From assembly GCF_025567465.1 (NCBI RefSeq), contig NZ_JAOQKI010000018.1:1-52545 (forward strand): a DNA stretch of 52,545 bases, written 5' to 3'. A model generated the notes under the pieces. The model saw only the letters and a program-made list of their open reading frames with translations. It was not told where the DNA came from and did not search any database. Of this stretch, positions 16,553 to 25,404 are shown piece after piece. The stretch is from Roseburia_C amylophila (GTDB taxonomy: Bacteria > Bacillota > Clostridia > Lachnospirales > Lachnospiraceae). The position numbers were made by a program, and so were the translations under genes. How positions within the stretch are numbered: the first letter of the stretch is position 1; every line of letters begins with the position of its first letter.

Positions 16553-17995
16553 ATGGCAGAGAATAAAGACAAGAGAGAACTTGAAAATATAGATACTGTA
16601 GAGGACGCAACGAAAGAGAACACAGATGAGAAGAAGGATGAATACGAAGAAATCTGTTACATCTGCCGCAGACCGGAAAGCGTTGCCGGTCAGATGATAA
16701 AGATTCCGAATAATATCTGCATTTGCAAAGACTGTATGCAGAGAACCTTCGACAGCATGAATAACTCAGGATTTCCAATGGGTGATTTTATGCCAAATGG
16801 TCAGATGCCCAATATCAGTATGATTAATCTTTCTGATCTGCAGGGCTTTATGCCGCAGAGTCAGAAGATTAAGAAAAAGAAAACCAAAGAAGAGAAAGCA
16901 GAAGCTCCGAAATTAGATATTAAGAAGATTCCGGCACCACATAAGATTAAGGCAAGCCTGGATGAATATGTAGTTGGACAGGAATATGCCAAGAAGGTAA
17001 TGTCTGTGGCAGTTTATAATCACTATAAACGTGTGGCAACCGATACGATGGATGATATTGAAATCGAGAAATCCAATATGTTAATGATTGGACCGACCGG
17101 AAGTGGTAAGACTTATCTGGTGAAGACACTGGCAAGACTTCTGGATGTGCCACTGGCAATTACAGATGCGACTTCCTTAACCGAGGCAGGTTATATCGGA
17201 GATGATATCGAAAGCGTTGTCAGCAAATTGCTTGCAGCCGCAGACAATGATGTAGAGCGGGCAGAGCATGGCATTATTTTCATTGATGAGATTGATAAAA
17301 TTGCCAAGAAGAAGAACACCAACCAGCGTGATGTCAGCGGAGAATCCGTACAGCAGGGAATGTTAAAGCTTCTTGAAGGAGCAGAAGTGGAAGTGCCGGT
17401 GGGAGCCAGCAGCAAGAATGCCATGGTTCCGATGGTTACCGTTAACACTAAGAATATTCTTTTTATCTGTGGTGGAGCTTTCCCGGATATTGAAGAGATT
17501 ATCAAAGAACGTCTCAATAAGCAGGCATCCATTGGTTTCCAGGCAGATTTGAAGGATAAATATGATAATGATGAGAATCTGTTACAGAAAGTAACGGTAG
17601 AAGATGTAAAGAAGTTTGGAATGATACCGGAGTTTATCGGAAGACTTCCGATTCTCTTTACCTTGGAATCGCTTACCGTTGATATGCTGGTTCGTATTTT
17701 AAAGGAGCCGAAAAATGCTATCATCAGGCAGTATCAGAAGCTTCTGGCATTAGACGAAGTGAATCTTGTATTTGAAGAGGATGCATTGCGGGCAATTGCA
17801 GAGAAAGCAAAAGAGAAGAAGGTCGGAGCCAGAGCACTTCGTTCCATTATTGAAGAATTTATGTTAGATATCATGTATGAGATTCCAAAGGACGAAAACA
17901 TCGGCCAGGTAACGATTACAAGAGATTATATTGAGAAAAAGGGCGGTCCGCTTATCACTATGCGTGGAGTGGCAGCATTACCGGTAAACGAATAA
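16553..17995 (+). CDS. clpX: ATP-dependent Clp protease ATP-binding subunit ClpX
   Basis: An AAA+ unfoldase of 480 residues. The N-terminal zinc-binding domain uses C35, C38, C58 and C61. The AAA+ module has Walker A GPTGSGKT (180-187), Walker B IIFIDEIDK (241-249), and the IGF loop (327-329) that docks to ClpP. ClpX unfolds tagged proteins and feeds them to ClpP. Compared with the usual about 420 residues it has an acidic N-terminal extension of some 30 residues and a longer linker (about 65-130) rich in Met, Asn and Lys between zinc domain and AAA+ module. It is not next to clpP or tig, unlike many genomes. Its own promoter is clear, and an S8 protease gene follows. Confidence 0.92.
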   Translation: MAENKDKRELENIDTVEDATKENTDEKKDEYEEICYICRRPESVAGQMIKIPNNICICKDCMQRTFDSMNNSGFPMGDFMPNGQMPNISMINLSDLQGFMPQSQKIKKKKTKEEKAEAPKLDIKKIPAPHKIKASLDEYVVGQEYAKKVMSVAVYNHYKRVATDTMDDIEIEKSNMLMIGPTGSGKTYLVKTLARLLDVPLAITDATSLTEAGYIGDDIESVVSKLLAAADNDVERAEHGIIFIDEIDKIAKKKNTNQRDVSGESVQQGMLKLLEGAEVEVPVGASSKNAMVPMVTVNTKNILFICGGAFPDIEEIIKERLNKQASIGFQADLKDKYDNDENLLQKVTVEDVKKFGMIPEFIGRLPILFTLESLTVDMLVRILKEPKNAIIRQYQKLLALDEVNLVFEEDALRAIAEKAKEKKVGARALRSIIEEFMLDIMYEIPKDENIGQVTITRDYIEKKGGPLITMRGVAALPVNE

Positions 17996-18024
17996 AATAA
18001 AAGAAAATAAGTGCCGGAGCTTAT

Positions 18025-19713
18025 ATGGAAGATTGTAAAGACGCACCATACTCGGAAGAATATTACGACCTTCTGGTTTCCTATCTGAGACTTGAAAATG
18101 AATATCTTCCGGAAGACTGTATCCAGAATATTGATAAAGATTTTAATGTAGTCTATTTGCAGAGTGCAGGCTTGCCGAAGCTGGATATTGACCAGTATAC
18201 CTATTCGGCAATTCCAAAATGTTTTACCACATTAGACGAAGAGGCATTGCAGGCAGGCGGAATCATAAAGGTACAGAGTCAGCCAAATCTTGCTTTGAGA
18301 GGGCAGGGTGTTCTGATTGGATTTGTGGATACCGGAATTGATTATCAGAATGAAGTATTCCGTAATTCCGATGGCAGCAGCCGTATATTAAGAATCTGGG
18401 ATCAGAGCATTCAAAGCGGAGATACACCAGAGGGATTCCTCTATGGAACGGAATATACAAAAGAACAGATCGATATGGCATTGTTAACAGATGCACCTCT
18501 TCGGGTAGTACCTCACCGGGATGAAGAAGGACATGGTACCTTTATGGCAGGTCTTGCGGCAGGAAGCGAAAAACTTTCGGAGAAATTTGCCGGAGTAGCA
18601 CCCTATGCACAGATTGCCATGGTAAAGCTGAAGCCGGCAAAGGAATATTTAAGGCGTTTTTATTATATTCCGGAAGGTGCAAAGGCTTATCAGGAAAATG
18701 ATATTATGGCGGGGGTGGCATATCTGACCAGACTGGCGGAACGATATCGCCGCCCTCTGGTGATTTATCTTGGGCTTGGAAGCAATTCCGGGGATCACAG
18801 TGGAAACAGTGTGATTTCGTATTATCTTAATTATGTTTCCTTAAAGCGTAATACGGCAGTTGTGGTAGCAGCAGGGAATGAAGCTACTGCCAGACATCAT
18901 TATTACGGAGAAGTTGCATTCGGGCAGCAGAGTGATGTGGTAGAAGTAAATGTTGAAGATCCAGTGGAGGGTTTCCATATTGAAATGTGGGCAAAGGCTC
19001 CGGAGCTTTATTCGGTGCAGATTATATCGCCAACGGGAGAGCGGACGGCAGGTGTCCGGGTGCAGCAGGATGGCAGAGAGGTATACCGTTTTGTATTTGA
19101 AAATACACAGGTTACCATTGATTACCGCATTGTTGGCACTGCCACAGGAGATCAGCTTATTTATATCCGGTTTGACCGGCCCACCAGAGGCATCTGGACG
19201 ATTGAGGTAAATGGCAATTACAGTATAGAAGGAAGATATCACATGTGGCTTCCGATTACCGGACTGATTGCCGGTGATATTTCCTTTATCCGCTCTAATC
19301 CGGATACGACGATTACCATGCCGGGAAATGCAGCTGCACCGATGACAGCAGGTGGATACAATGCAGGAAATGGCAGTATTTATCTGAATTCCAGCAGAGG
19401 ATACACTGCATCAGGACAGGTAAAGCCGGATTTTGCAGCACCGGGTGTCAATGTAATTGGACCGGCACCGGGCAACCGTTTTGAGGCAAGAAGTGGTACC
19501 AGCATTGCAGCGGCAATTACTGCAGGAGCTGCAGCACTGTATCTGGAATGGGCAGTAGAGCGTGGTTATAATACTGATATTACAAATGCAGAAATTAAAA
19601 ATGATTTTATCCGCGGCGCGGTGCGGCTGGAAAGCAGAGTCTATCCGAACCGGGAATGGGGCTATGGAACATTAAATCTCTATCAGACCTTCGAACAATT
19701 GCGCCGGACATAA
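18025..19713 (+). CDS. S8 (subtilisin-like) peptidase, CspB-like
   Basis: A subtilase of 562 residues with the full catalytic set: D102 in GFVDTGID, H170 in GHGTFMAG, oxyanion N285 in VAAGNEA and S493 in SGTSIAAA. Residues from about 300 to 440 form an inserted beta-rich (jelly-roll-like) domain between the oxyanion region and the serine. This layout is that of the Csp proteases that process germination enzymes in Clostridia. No signal peptide is present, so it acts inside the cell or spore. It follows clpX by 29 bases and may share its transcript. Related Lachnospiraceae genomes tend to have several paralogues, so a role in germination is only a possibility. Confidence 0.88.
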   Translation: MEDCKDAPYSEEYYDLLVSYLRLENEYLPEDCIQNIDKDFNVVYLQSAGLPKLDIDQYTYSAIPKCFTTLDEEALQAGGIIKVQSQPNLALRGQGVLIGFVDTGIDYQNEVFRNSDGSSRILRIWDQSIQSGDTPEGFLYGTEYTKEQIDMALLTDAPLRVVPHRDEEGHGTFMAGLAAGSEKLSEKFAGVAPYAQIAMVKLKPAKEYLRRFYYIPEGAKAYQENDIMAGVAYLTRLAERYRRPLVIYLGLGSNSGDHSGNSVISYYLNYVSLKRNTAVVVAAGNEATARHHYYGEVAFGQQSDVVEVNVEDPVEGFHIEMWAKAPELYSVQIISPTGERTAGVRVQQDGREVYRFVFENTQVTIDYRIVGTATGDQLIYIRFDRPTRGIWTIEVNGNYSIEGRYHMWLPITGLIAGDISFIRSNPDTTITMPGNAAAPMTAGGYNAGNGSIYLNSSRGYTASGQVKPDFAAPGVNVIGPAPGNRFEARSGTSIAAAITAGAAALYLEWAVERGYNTDITNAEIKNDFIRGAVRLESRVYPNREWGYGTLNLYQTFEQLRRT

Positions 19714-19785
19714 GAGGTTCTTGTTTGCATAGAATAACTGCTTCTGTGGGATTCTATATAGAAAGCACGAAGCAGGAGGGTAAAG

Positions 19786-20745
19786 ATGAAACAGGAACAT
19801 GCAATTGATTTACGAAAGGCAGCCATTATCGGATGTGGGTTTGTCGGCTCTGCCACTGCATTTACACTGATGCAGAGCAAGCTCTTTTCTGAACTGGTTT
19901 TAATTGATGTGGATAAAGCAAGAGCGGAAGGAGAGGCCATGGATATCAGCCATGGAATGCCATTTGCTGCACCGATGAAAATATATGCCGGCAGTTATGA
20001 TGACATTGTGGATGCCGACATTATTATCATTACGGCGGGAGCGAACCAGAAACCGGGAGAAACAAGGCTTGAGCTGGTAAAGAAAAATGTAGCCATTTAC
20101 AAAAATATTATCCCGGAAATTGCTAACAGAAGGTGTCGTGGCATATTACTCATCGTATCGAATCCGGTGGATATACTGACGCTGGCAGCATTGAAATTAT
20201 CCGGTTTTCCGGAAAACCGGGTAATCGGTTCCGGAACTGTATTGGATACTGCCCGGTTAAAAAATATGCTGGGAAAACAGCTTGGCATTGACAATCGTGG
20301 TGTGCATGCATTTATTGTAGGAGAACACGGAGACAGCGAGGTGGCGGTATTCAGTTCTGCCAACGTATCCGGTATTCCGTTGGAACAGATTTATAAGCTG
20401 CGTGGCTATGAGGAATATGAAAGTCATACGAAGCGTATATATGAAGAAGTAAAGAATAGTGCTTATGAAATCATAGAGCGTAAGCAGGCAACCTATTATG
20501 GGATTGCAATGGCGATTAAGCGGATTTGTGAATGTATTGTCCGGGATGAACATTCGGTGCTTCCGGTGTCCAGTCTGATGCATGGGCAATATGGCATTTC
20601 CGATATCGTGCTGAGCATGCCGGCAGTGGTGGATGCCGGTGGCGTGGAGCAGATTCTTCCGGTGTCATTAGACGAAGAAGAGCGGGCAAGGCTTCATGCG
20701 TCAGCAAAAGCACTGCGGGATGTGATTGCTGACATAGAATTATAG
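19786..20745 (+). CDS. ldh: L-lactate dehydrogenase
   Basis: The 319-residue enzyme has the NAD-binding GCGFVGSA loop at 16-23, Asp at the end of the second strand (LIDVDKA, 39-45), the substrate loop ANQKPGETR at 86-94 and catalytic H181 in GEHGDSE. Gln at position 88 is the residue that marks lactate rather than malate dehydrogenases, where Arg is found. It converts pyruvate to L-lactate with NADH, regenerating NAD+ in fermentation. GCAGGAGGG lies before the ATG, about 70 bases after the protease gene. No regulatory site was recognised. Confidence 0.93.
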   Translation: MKQEHAIDLRKAAIIGCGFVGSATAFTLMQSKLFSELVLIDVDKARAEGEAMDISHGMPFAAPMKIYAGSYDDIVDADIIIITAGANQKPGETRLELVKKNVAIYKNIIPEIANRRCRGILLIVSNPVDILTLAALKLSGFPENRVIGSGTVLDTARLKNMLGKQLGIDNRGVHAFIVGEHGDSEVAVFSSANVSGIPLEQIYKLRGYEEYESHTKRIYEEVKNSAYEIIERKQATYYGIAMAIKRICECIVRDEHSVLPVSSLMHGQYGISDIVLSMPAVVDAGGVEQILPVSLDEEERARLHASAKALRDVIADIEL

Positions 20746-20809
20746 AGCAGGCGGAATAGAAAGAAAAGGGTAGAAGGAATCAGGCAGGACAAAAGAAGGA
20801 GGAGTTTCC

Positions 20810-21256
20810 ATGAAATATTTATTACTGGTGGTATCCATTTTTGGGCTGGATGAAGGAATCAAGCAGCGGATTGATAAGAAGGAGCCGTTGGGAAAAGAAA
20901 GAAGAGTTCCAAAGCTTCCGGTTGTAATTGAAAAATATTATAACAATGGAGCCGCATTGAATCTTTTAGCGAAGAAACCGAAAATTATGCTGGGGTTACA
21001 CAGTGCATGCATGGCAGGACTGATGACCATATATGGATTTGTATTAAGAAAAGGAAATACAGGACTGAAAACCGGTATGAGTATGATGGTTGGCGGCGGA
21101 TTAAGTAATCTCTGGGACAGAATTCATAAGAAGCATGTGGTGGATTATATCCGCTTTGATACACCGTGGAAACGCTTTTCAAGAATTGTATTTAATATTT
21201 CCGATTTCTTTATTTTTATCGGAGCAGCAGTTTCTATGTTGTTTGCATACAGGTAA
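20810..21256 (+). CDS. Signal peptidase II (LspA)-like protein
   Basis: This 148-residue membrane protein carries diverged lipoprotein signal peptidase motifs. These are a YYNNGAALNLL stretch near residue 42, GGGLSNLWDRIHKKHVVDYIRF near 95-116 and FNISDFFIFIG near 128. The last two contain the two aspartates expected for catalysis. LspA cleaves the signal peptide from diacylglyceryl-prolipoproteins. The N-terminus is shorter in hydrophobic segments than usual, with a polar stretch around 20-35, so it may be a specialised paralogue. It is 64 bases after ldh with AAGGAGGAG before the ATG, and a terminator follows its stop. Confidence 0.75.
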   Translation: MKYLLLVVSIFGLDEGIKQRIDKKEPLGKERRVPKLPVVIEKYYNNGAALNLLAKKPKIMLGLHSACMAGLMTIYGFVLRKGNTGLKTGMSMMVGGGLSNLWDRIHKKHVVDYIRFDTPWKRFSRIVFNISDFFIFIGAAVSMLFAYR

Positions 21257-21262
21257 GAAAAC

Positions 21263-21310
21263 GGGATTGCAGCCAACGGTAATAATACCGAAGGAAGCAA
21301 TCCCATTTTT
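21263..21310 (+). terminator. Terminator after the LspA-like gene
   Basis: The outer arms GGGATTGC (21263-21270) and GCAATCCC (21297-21304) enclose an inner CGGTA/TACCG hairpin and are followed by ATTTTTCTT. Confidence 0.8.
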
Positions 21311-21415
21311 CTTAATCAAATTCGTTCGTTATATCTTAATCAACATAAAAAATCATTATTAAAAATCAAATTCTATATCTGAGAAAGGTACATTGAAAAA
21401 CCTTGATTATTGCAA

Positions 21416-21616
21416 CTATTTAATTACTGTTACATTAGTTGCCTGAGGACCTTTAGCGCCTTCTGTTACGTCAAATTCTACTGCTGCGCCTTCTTCTAAG
21501 GATTTGTAACCATCCATGTTAAGTCCTGAGTAGTGTACGAATACATCATTACCTTCTGCATCAGAGATGAATCCGTAACCTTTCTGGTTATTAAACCATT
21601 TAACTGTACCGTTCAT
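21416..21616 (-). CDS. Cold-shock protein (CspA family)
   Basis: A 66-residue single cold-shock domain with both RNA-binding signatures: RNP1 as KGYGFI near residue 12 and RNP2 as DVFVHYS near 24. It starts MNGTVKWFNNQKGYG as family members do. Such proteins are small cytosolic OB-fold chaperones that melt RNA structure and help translation in the cold or in stationary phase. The gene is monocistronic. On the minus strand a TATTCT -10 box and a TTTACT -35 box with 17 bases between can be seen near 21660-21690. Confidence 0.95.
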   Translation of the reverse strand: MNGTVKWFNNQKGYGFISDAEGNDVFVHYSGLNMDGYKSLEEGAAVEFDVTEGAKGPQATNVTVIK

Positions 21617-21693
21617 TATAGTACCTCCACAAAAATTATCTAGCCATACGGCTATGCTTAGAATAGCATAATTTATTTTAAAAGTAAAGAAAA

Positions 21694-22200
21694 TTAGTTG
21701 ATATCAGTATAGGGGATATCATGCCCGGCAAAAAATTTTCGTATCAGCAGATCCCATTCCTGGTCGAAGGTGTGGTCTAAGGTAAAACTGCGGTAAGATA
21801 CACCATTGGTACAGGAAAGAATACCATCCTGAAATTTGATGTTTAAGAAAACTCCATTCAAATCCTGGGTAGTCAGACCACTTTTACTTACTTCCAGAGT
21901 ATTTTTAAGATTCTTTGGAGAAAGCTGAAAGATAAAGCGGAAATAGGAGGGGGTATGTTTTCCCTTGATCAGGGCGAAGCAGTTTTCACGCAGCATGCCA
22001 AAAGGCAGGCAGCTTAAACCGGTTAGTTCCAGTTCATCCAGTTCTTCCGGACTGTAGAAATCCGGTACAAGATGTCCGTCGATTTCATAGGAACCTTTTC
22101 CACGGATGGTAGCTTCTGATAATAAGAAGTGGTCAAATAAATCCGTGCGAAGTAATTTATTCATAAAATCCTTTACTTGTAAAAGTTGTATTGCAATCAT
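21694..22200 (-). CDS. DUF5721-like protein of unknown function
   Basis: A 168-residue soluble protein whose N-terminus, MIAIQLLQVKDFMNKLL, matches my memory of the DUF5721 family found in Lachnospiraceae. No catalytic motif is evident. I place the start at the ATG at 22200 because GAGGAGG lies just upstream; a longer reading from 22230 would place that ribosome binding site inside the gene. It is divergent from the lipoprotein gene that begins at 22302 and has no obvious partner. Confidence 0.6.
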   Translation of the reverse strand: MIAIQLLQVKDFMNKLLRTDLFDHFLLSEATIRGKGSYEIDGHLVPDFYSPEELDELELTGLSCLPFGMLRENCFALIKGKHTPSYFRFIFQLSPKNLKNTLEVSKSGLTTQDLNGVFLNIKFQDGILSCTNGVSYRSFTLDHTFDQEWDLLIRKFFAGHDIPYTDIN

Positions 22201-22301
22201 AGTATCCTCCTCATTTTTAAAGTGTAACACAAACCGGATAGAAAAAACAGAGAAAGTATTGTAGAATGTCTATGAAAAGAAGCAGATCGAAAGGAAATGA
22301 T

Positions 22302-23447
22302 ATGAGAAAACAAAGATTATTAACCGGTATTGCAGGAATACTTATGGCATTTCTGTTTACCGGCTGTAATACGTCATCCGTTGAAGAATGGGTAGATGAA
22401 GTAGTAGAAGATATCAATGGACAGATACCGGATAATACCTTGCTTCCGGTAGAGTCGGTTTCAGAGGAAAAATATGTATATGGCCAGCTTACGGAAGAAG
22501 AACAGCTTGTTTATGATGAGATGCTGGATGCTATTTTAAATCATCGGGAAGAGGTGGCAGTTGCTACATTAGATAAAGACGTACTGGCAAAAATGTATGA
22601 AGCAATTATGGCAGACTATGGTGGACTCTTCTGGGTGGATGGCTATTCCTATACGGAATATTCCCGTGCGGGTGTATTGACCGGGCTTAAGTTTGCACCG
22701 AAGTATACAATGGATGAAGCTGCAAGACAGGAGACACAGGCGGCAATTGATGAAAAGGTCGACGTACTGCTTGGCGGCATTTCATCCGAGGACAGTGATT
22801 ACCAGAAAGCGCGGTTTATATTTGATACGCTGGTGCGTACGGTAAATTATGACCTTAATGCAGAGAATAATCAGAATATCATCAGTGTATTTCTAGAGGG
22901 AAGAACGGTGTGCCAGGGCTATGCCTGTGCCACAAAATATCTGATGGATTTATTAGATATTCCATGTACGATAGTGACAGGAACTGCCAATGGAGAACCA
23001 CATGCATGGAATCTCATCGAACTGGATGGAGCCTATTATTATATGGATACTACCTGGGGTAATCCAACTTCCAACAGTCCGGATGACTTCGGAGATGTAG
23101 CTGAAGTGGTAGATTATTGCTTTTTTACTGCAACTACAGAAGAGTTATTTCAGACCCACAGTCCCAATGTGAATTTTTCATTGCCGGAATGCAATTGCCT
23201 GGATGACAGTTATTTTGTGCAGGAAAATTGTTATTTTAAGGACTGGTATCCGGAAGATATCGGAGCATTATTTACAGAGCTTGACAGCCACCCTGTACAG
23301 ATGAAGTTTGAGGATGAGGCAGTTTATGGGCAGGCACAGCAGTTTTTCATTGAAGAAGGGCATATCGGGGATTATTATACCGGGGATAGTTCCTTATTTT
23401 ATATGAAAAATGAGACAATGCGGGTACTTACTTTCCTGAAAAAATAA
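22302..23447 (+). CDS. Lipoprotein with transglutaminase-like domain
   Basis: A 381-residue precursor with a lipoprotein signal: positively charged MRKQR, a hydrophobic stretch, and a lipobox LFTGC with Cys at residue 23. A transglutaminase-core domain follows, with Cys in TVCQGYACAT near 200, His in GEPHAWNLI near 238 and Asp in YYMDTTWG near 253, all intact. Such domains act as cysteine proteases or peptide cross-linkers, and here it would sit at the outer face of the membrane. The ATG at 22302 has AAAGGA 8 bases upstream; a reading from 22266 adds a charged leader that would spoil the signal peptide. It depends on Lgt and a type II signal peptidase, related genes of which lie nearby. Confidence 0.85.
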   Translation: MRKQRLLTGIAGILMAFLFTGCNTSSVEEWVDEVVEDINGQIPDNTLLPVESVSEEKYVYGQLTEEEQLVYDEMLDAILNHREEVAVATLDKDVLAKMYEAIMADYGGLFWVDGYSYTEYSRAGVLTGLKFAPKYTMDEAARQETQAAIDEKVDVLLGGISSEDSDYQKARFIFDTLVRTVNYDLNAENNQNIISVFLEGRTVCQGYACATKYLMDLLDIPCTIVTGTANGEPHAWNLIELDGAYYYMDTTWGNPTSNSPDDFGDVAEVVDYCFFTATTEELFQTHSPNVNFSLPECNCLDDSYFVQENCYFKDWYPEDIGALFTELDSHPVQMKFEDEAVYGQAQQFFIEEGHIGDYYTGDSSLFYMKNETMRVLTFLKK

Positions 23448-23622
23448 AATATTTGTGAAATATTATAAAAATTTAAATATCCTCTTTTCAAAACGTAATA
23501 TTTATGATAATATGACGTAGTAATGAAAACTACTTGTTATTACAAAGGAAAACATAATATATAATTTTAAACATTGCGTACATACTATAAGAGAGATGAC
23601 CACGCAATCAGGAGGATAGAAA

Positions 23623-24462
23623 ATGAGCTACAAAATCATAGTAGACAGCTGTGGAGAGTTATTTGATGATATGAAAGCAGATGGAAGATTCCAGTCTGTT
23701 CCGTTAGAGCTTGAGGTAGATGGATACCATGTGGTGGATGATGAATCCTTTGATCAACTGGAGTTTATTCGCAGGGTAAAGGAAAGCAGGCATAGCCCGA
23801 AGTCATCCTGCCCATCTCCACAGAGATATGTGGAAGCATATTTAGGAGAAGCAGAGCATGTATATGTAGTAACACTTTCCAGTAAATTAAGCGGTTCTTA
23901 TAACAGTGCAGAGCTGGCAAAGAAGCTTTATTTAGAAGAACATAGGGCAAAACAGATTCATGTATTTGATTCCTGTTCCGCATCCATTGGAGAGACTCTG
24001 ATTGCAGAAAAGATACAGGAATCAGAGGAAGCCGGAAAGAGCTTTGAAGAAGTGGTTGCTGAGACAGAAAAATATATTAAAGACCAGCAGACCTTCTTTG
24101 TATTAGAGACTTTAGAGACTCTGCGTAAAAACGGCAGACTCAGTAACCTGAAAGCCTGGGTTGCCGGGGCATTAAATATCAAGCCGGTAATGGGGGCCAC
24201 GCCCGAGGGTACAATCTGTCAGCTGGGACAGGCAAGAGGAATGACAAAGGCATTGGACTATATGGTTAATGAAATTGTAAAGAGGACGAAAGAGTGTGAA
24301 AAGAAGATTTTATCCATCGCACATTGCAATTGTCCGGAACGTGCAAAACAGGTAAAAGAAAAATTGGAAAAGCTGGCAAAATTTAAAGATATCAGAATTG
24401 TAGATACTGCAGGAGTCAGCACCATGTATGCCAATAATGGCGGTGTTATTGTAGCAGTTTAA
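23623..24462 (+). CDS. DegV family fatty-acid-binding protein
   Basis: A 279-residue protein with DegV-family features: IIVDSCGEL at the start, a VVTLSSKLSGSYNSAE segment near 88 and LETLRKNGRLS near 172. DegV proteins (FakB type) bind a fatty acid and present it to the FakA kinase for acyl-phosphate formation. It has its own upstream gap of about 170 AT-rich bases and a good AGGAGG. A terminator follows 33 bases after the stop, so it is probably monocistronic. No FakA kinase gene is in the window. Confidence 0.9.
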   Translation: MSYKIIVDSCGELFDDMKADGRFQSVPLELEVDGYHVVDDESFDQLEFIRRVKESRHSPKSSCPSPQRYVEAYLGEAEHVYVVTLSSKLSGSYNSAELAKKLYLEEHRAKQIHVFDSCSASIGETLIAEKIQESEEAGKSFEEVVAETEKYIKDQQTFFVLETLETLRKNGRLSNLKAWVAGALNIKPVMGATPEGTICQLGQARGMTKALDYMVNEIVKRTKECEKKILSIAHCNCPERAKQVKEKLEKLAKFKDIRIVDTAGVSTMYANNGGVIVAV

Positions 24463-24494
24463 AAAATAGCAGATAAAAAGAAAACAGATAAAGG

Positions 24495-24530
24495 AAAACA
24501 GAATCGGTGCAAACCGGTTCTGTTTTCTTT
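24495..24530 (+). terminator. Terminator after the DegV gene
   Basis: The arms AAAACAGAATCGGT (24495-24508) and ACCGGTTCTGTTTT (24513-24526) pair fully if one G-U pair is allowed, and a T-rich tail follows. Confidence 0.85.
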
Positions 24531-24600
24531 TGCTGTCGGTAACAAAATGGAGCATCCGCATATAGTAATAACAGACGATTGCAAGGCAAGGAGGGATGAA

Positions 24601-25404
24601 ATGCAAATCGCAATCATTGGAGCAGATGAAAGAACACCGGCATTGAAACGTTGTCTGATGGAATCAGGAATTGGAATCATAGAAATAACGGAGCAGAATA
24701 TCCGGCGACTGATGCAGAGTCAGATTATTGTATTACCGTTGCGGGCATTGGAGGAGGATGGCAGAATCAGAGGAAGCAGGGTAAAAATAGGAATGGTATT
24801 ATCCTATGCAGCGGAGAGAAGTGTTATTTATGGAGGTTGTTTCCCGGAGGTTCTGACACGAAGACCATCAGGGCGGCGGATACGGCTGGTTGATTATATG
24901 GAAGATGAAGTCTTTAGAAATGAGAATGCCGGACTGACAGCAGAAGGCTGCCTTGTAGAAGCAATGACAAAGAGCAGGTGCTGCGTGAAAGGAAGAAACT
25001 GTCTGGTGGCAGGTTTTGGTTATTGTGGAAGAGCCATGGCAAAGCTGCTTTTATCTTTGGAAGCGGAAGTAACTGTTTATGATATAAAGGAAGATTGTCA
25101 GCGGGTGGCAATGGAAATGGGGTGTAGCTTGTGGCAGGAGAATGCAGAGGAGCAGAACTTTGAGTGGATTTTTTATATGGCAGATAAACCATGTCCAATA
25201 GACACAGTCTTAAAATGGTGCGATGAGAAAACATATCTATGGGATATTACAACTGGTGGCGGACTTCCGGCAGAGGAGTTAGAAGAAAAAGGTATTCATG
25301 TGGAACATCTTACTGCCGTTCCTGGAAGAATACTGACAGAAAGTGCAGGAATCATTCTTGCCCGGATAATAGAAAGAGGAGCAGCAGATTATGGAAGAGT
25401 ATAA
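24601..25404 (+). CDS. dpaA: Dipicolinate synthase subunit A
   Basis: A 267-residue protein related to SpoVFA. It has a Rossmann-type nucleotide-binding segment, LVAGFGYCGRAMAKLL, near residue 137. With subunit B it oxidises dihydrodipicolinate to dipicolinic acid, the calcium-chelating compound of the spore core, in the mother cell. The ATG at 24601 has a perfect AAGGAGGG 5 bases upstream; the longer reading from 24547 lies partly over the region just past the DegV terminator and lacks such a site. Subunit B starts 14 bases before its stop, so translation is coupled. Its presence indicates a spore former. Expression would be expected from a late mother-cell sigma factor, but no such promoter was identified. 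Confidence 0.9.
   Translation: MQIAIIGADERTPALKRCLMESGIGIIEITEQNIRRLMQSQIIVLPLRALEEDGRIRGSRVKIGMVLSYAAERSVIYGGCFPEVLTRRPSGRRIRLVDYMEDEVFRNENAGLTAEGCLVEAMTKSRCCVKGRNCLVAGFGYCGRAMAKLLLSLEAEVTVYDIKEDCQRVAMEMGCSLWQENAEEQNFEWIFYMADKPCPIDTVLKWCDEKTYLWDITTGGGLPAEELEEKGIHVEHLTAVPGRILTESAGIILARIIERGAADYGRV

Noticed and set aside
22203..22301. Alternative starts at 22230 (minus) and 22266 (plus)
   Set aside because: Both would place clear ribosome binding sites inside the coding region, and the latter would spoil the lipoprotein signal peptide.
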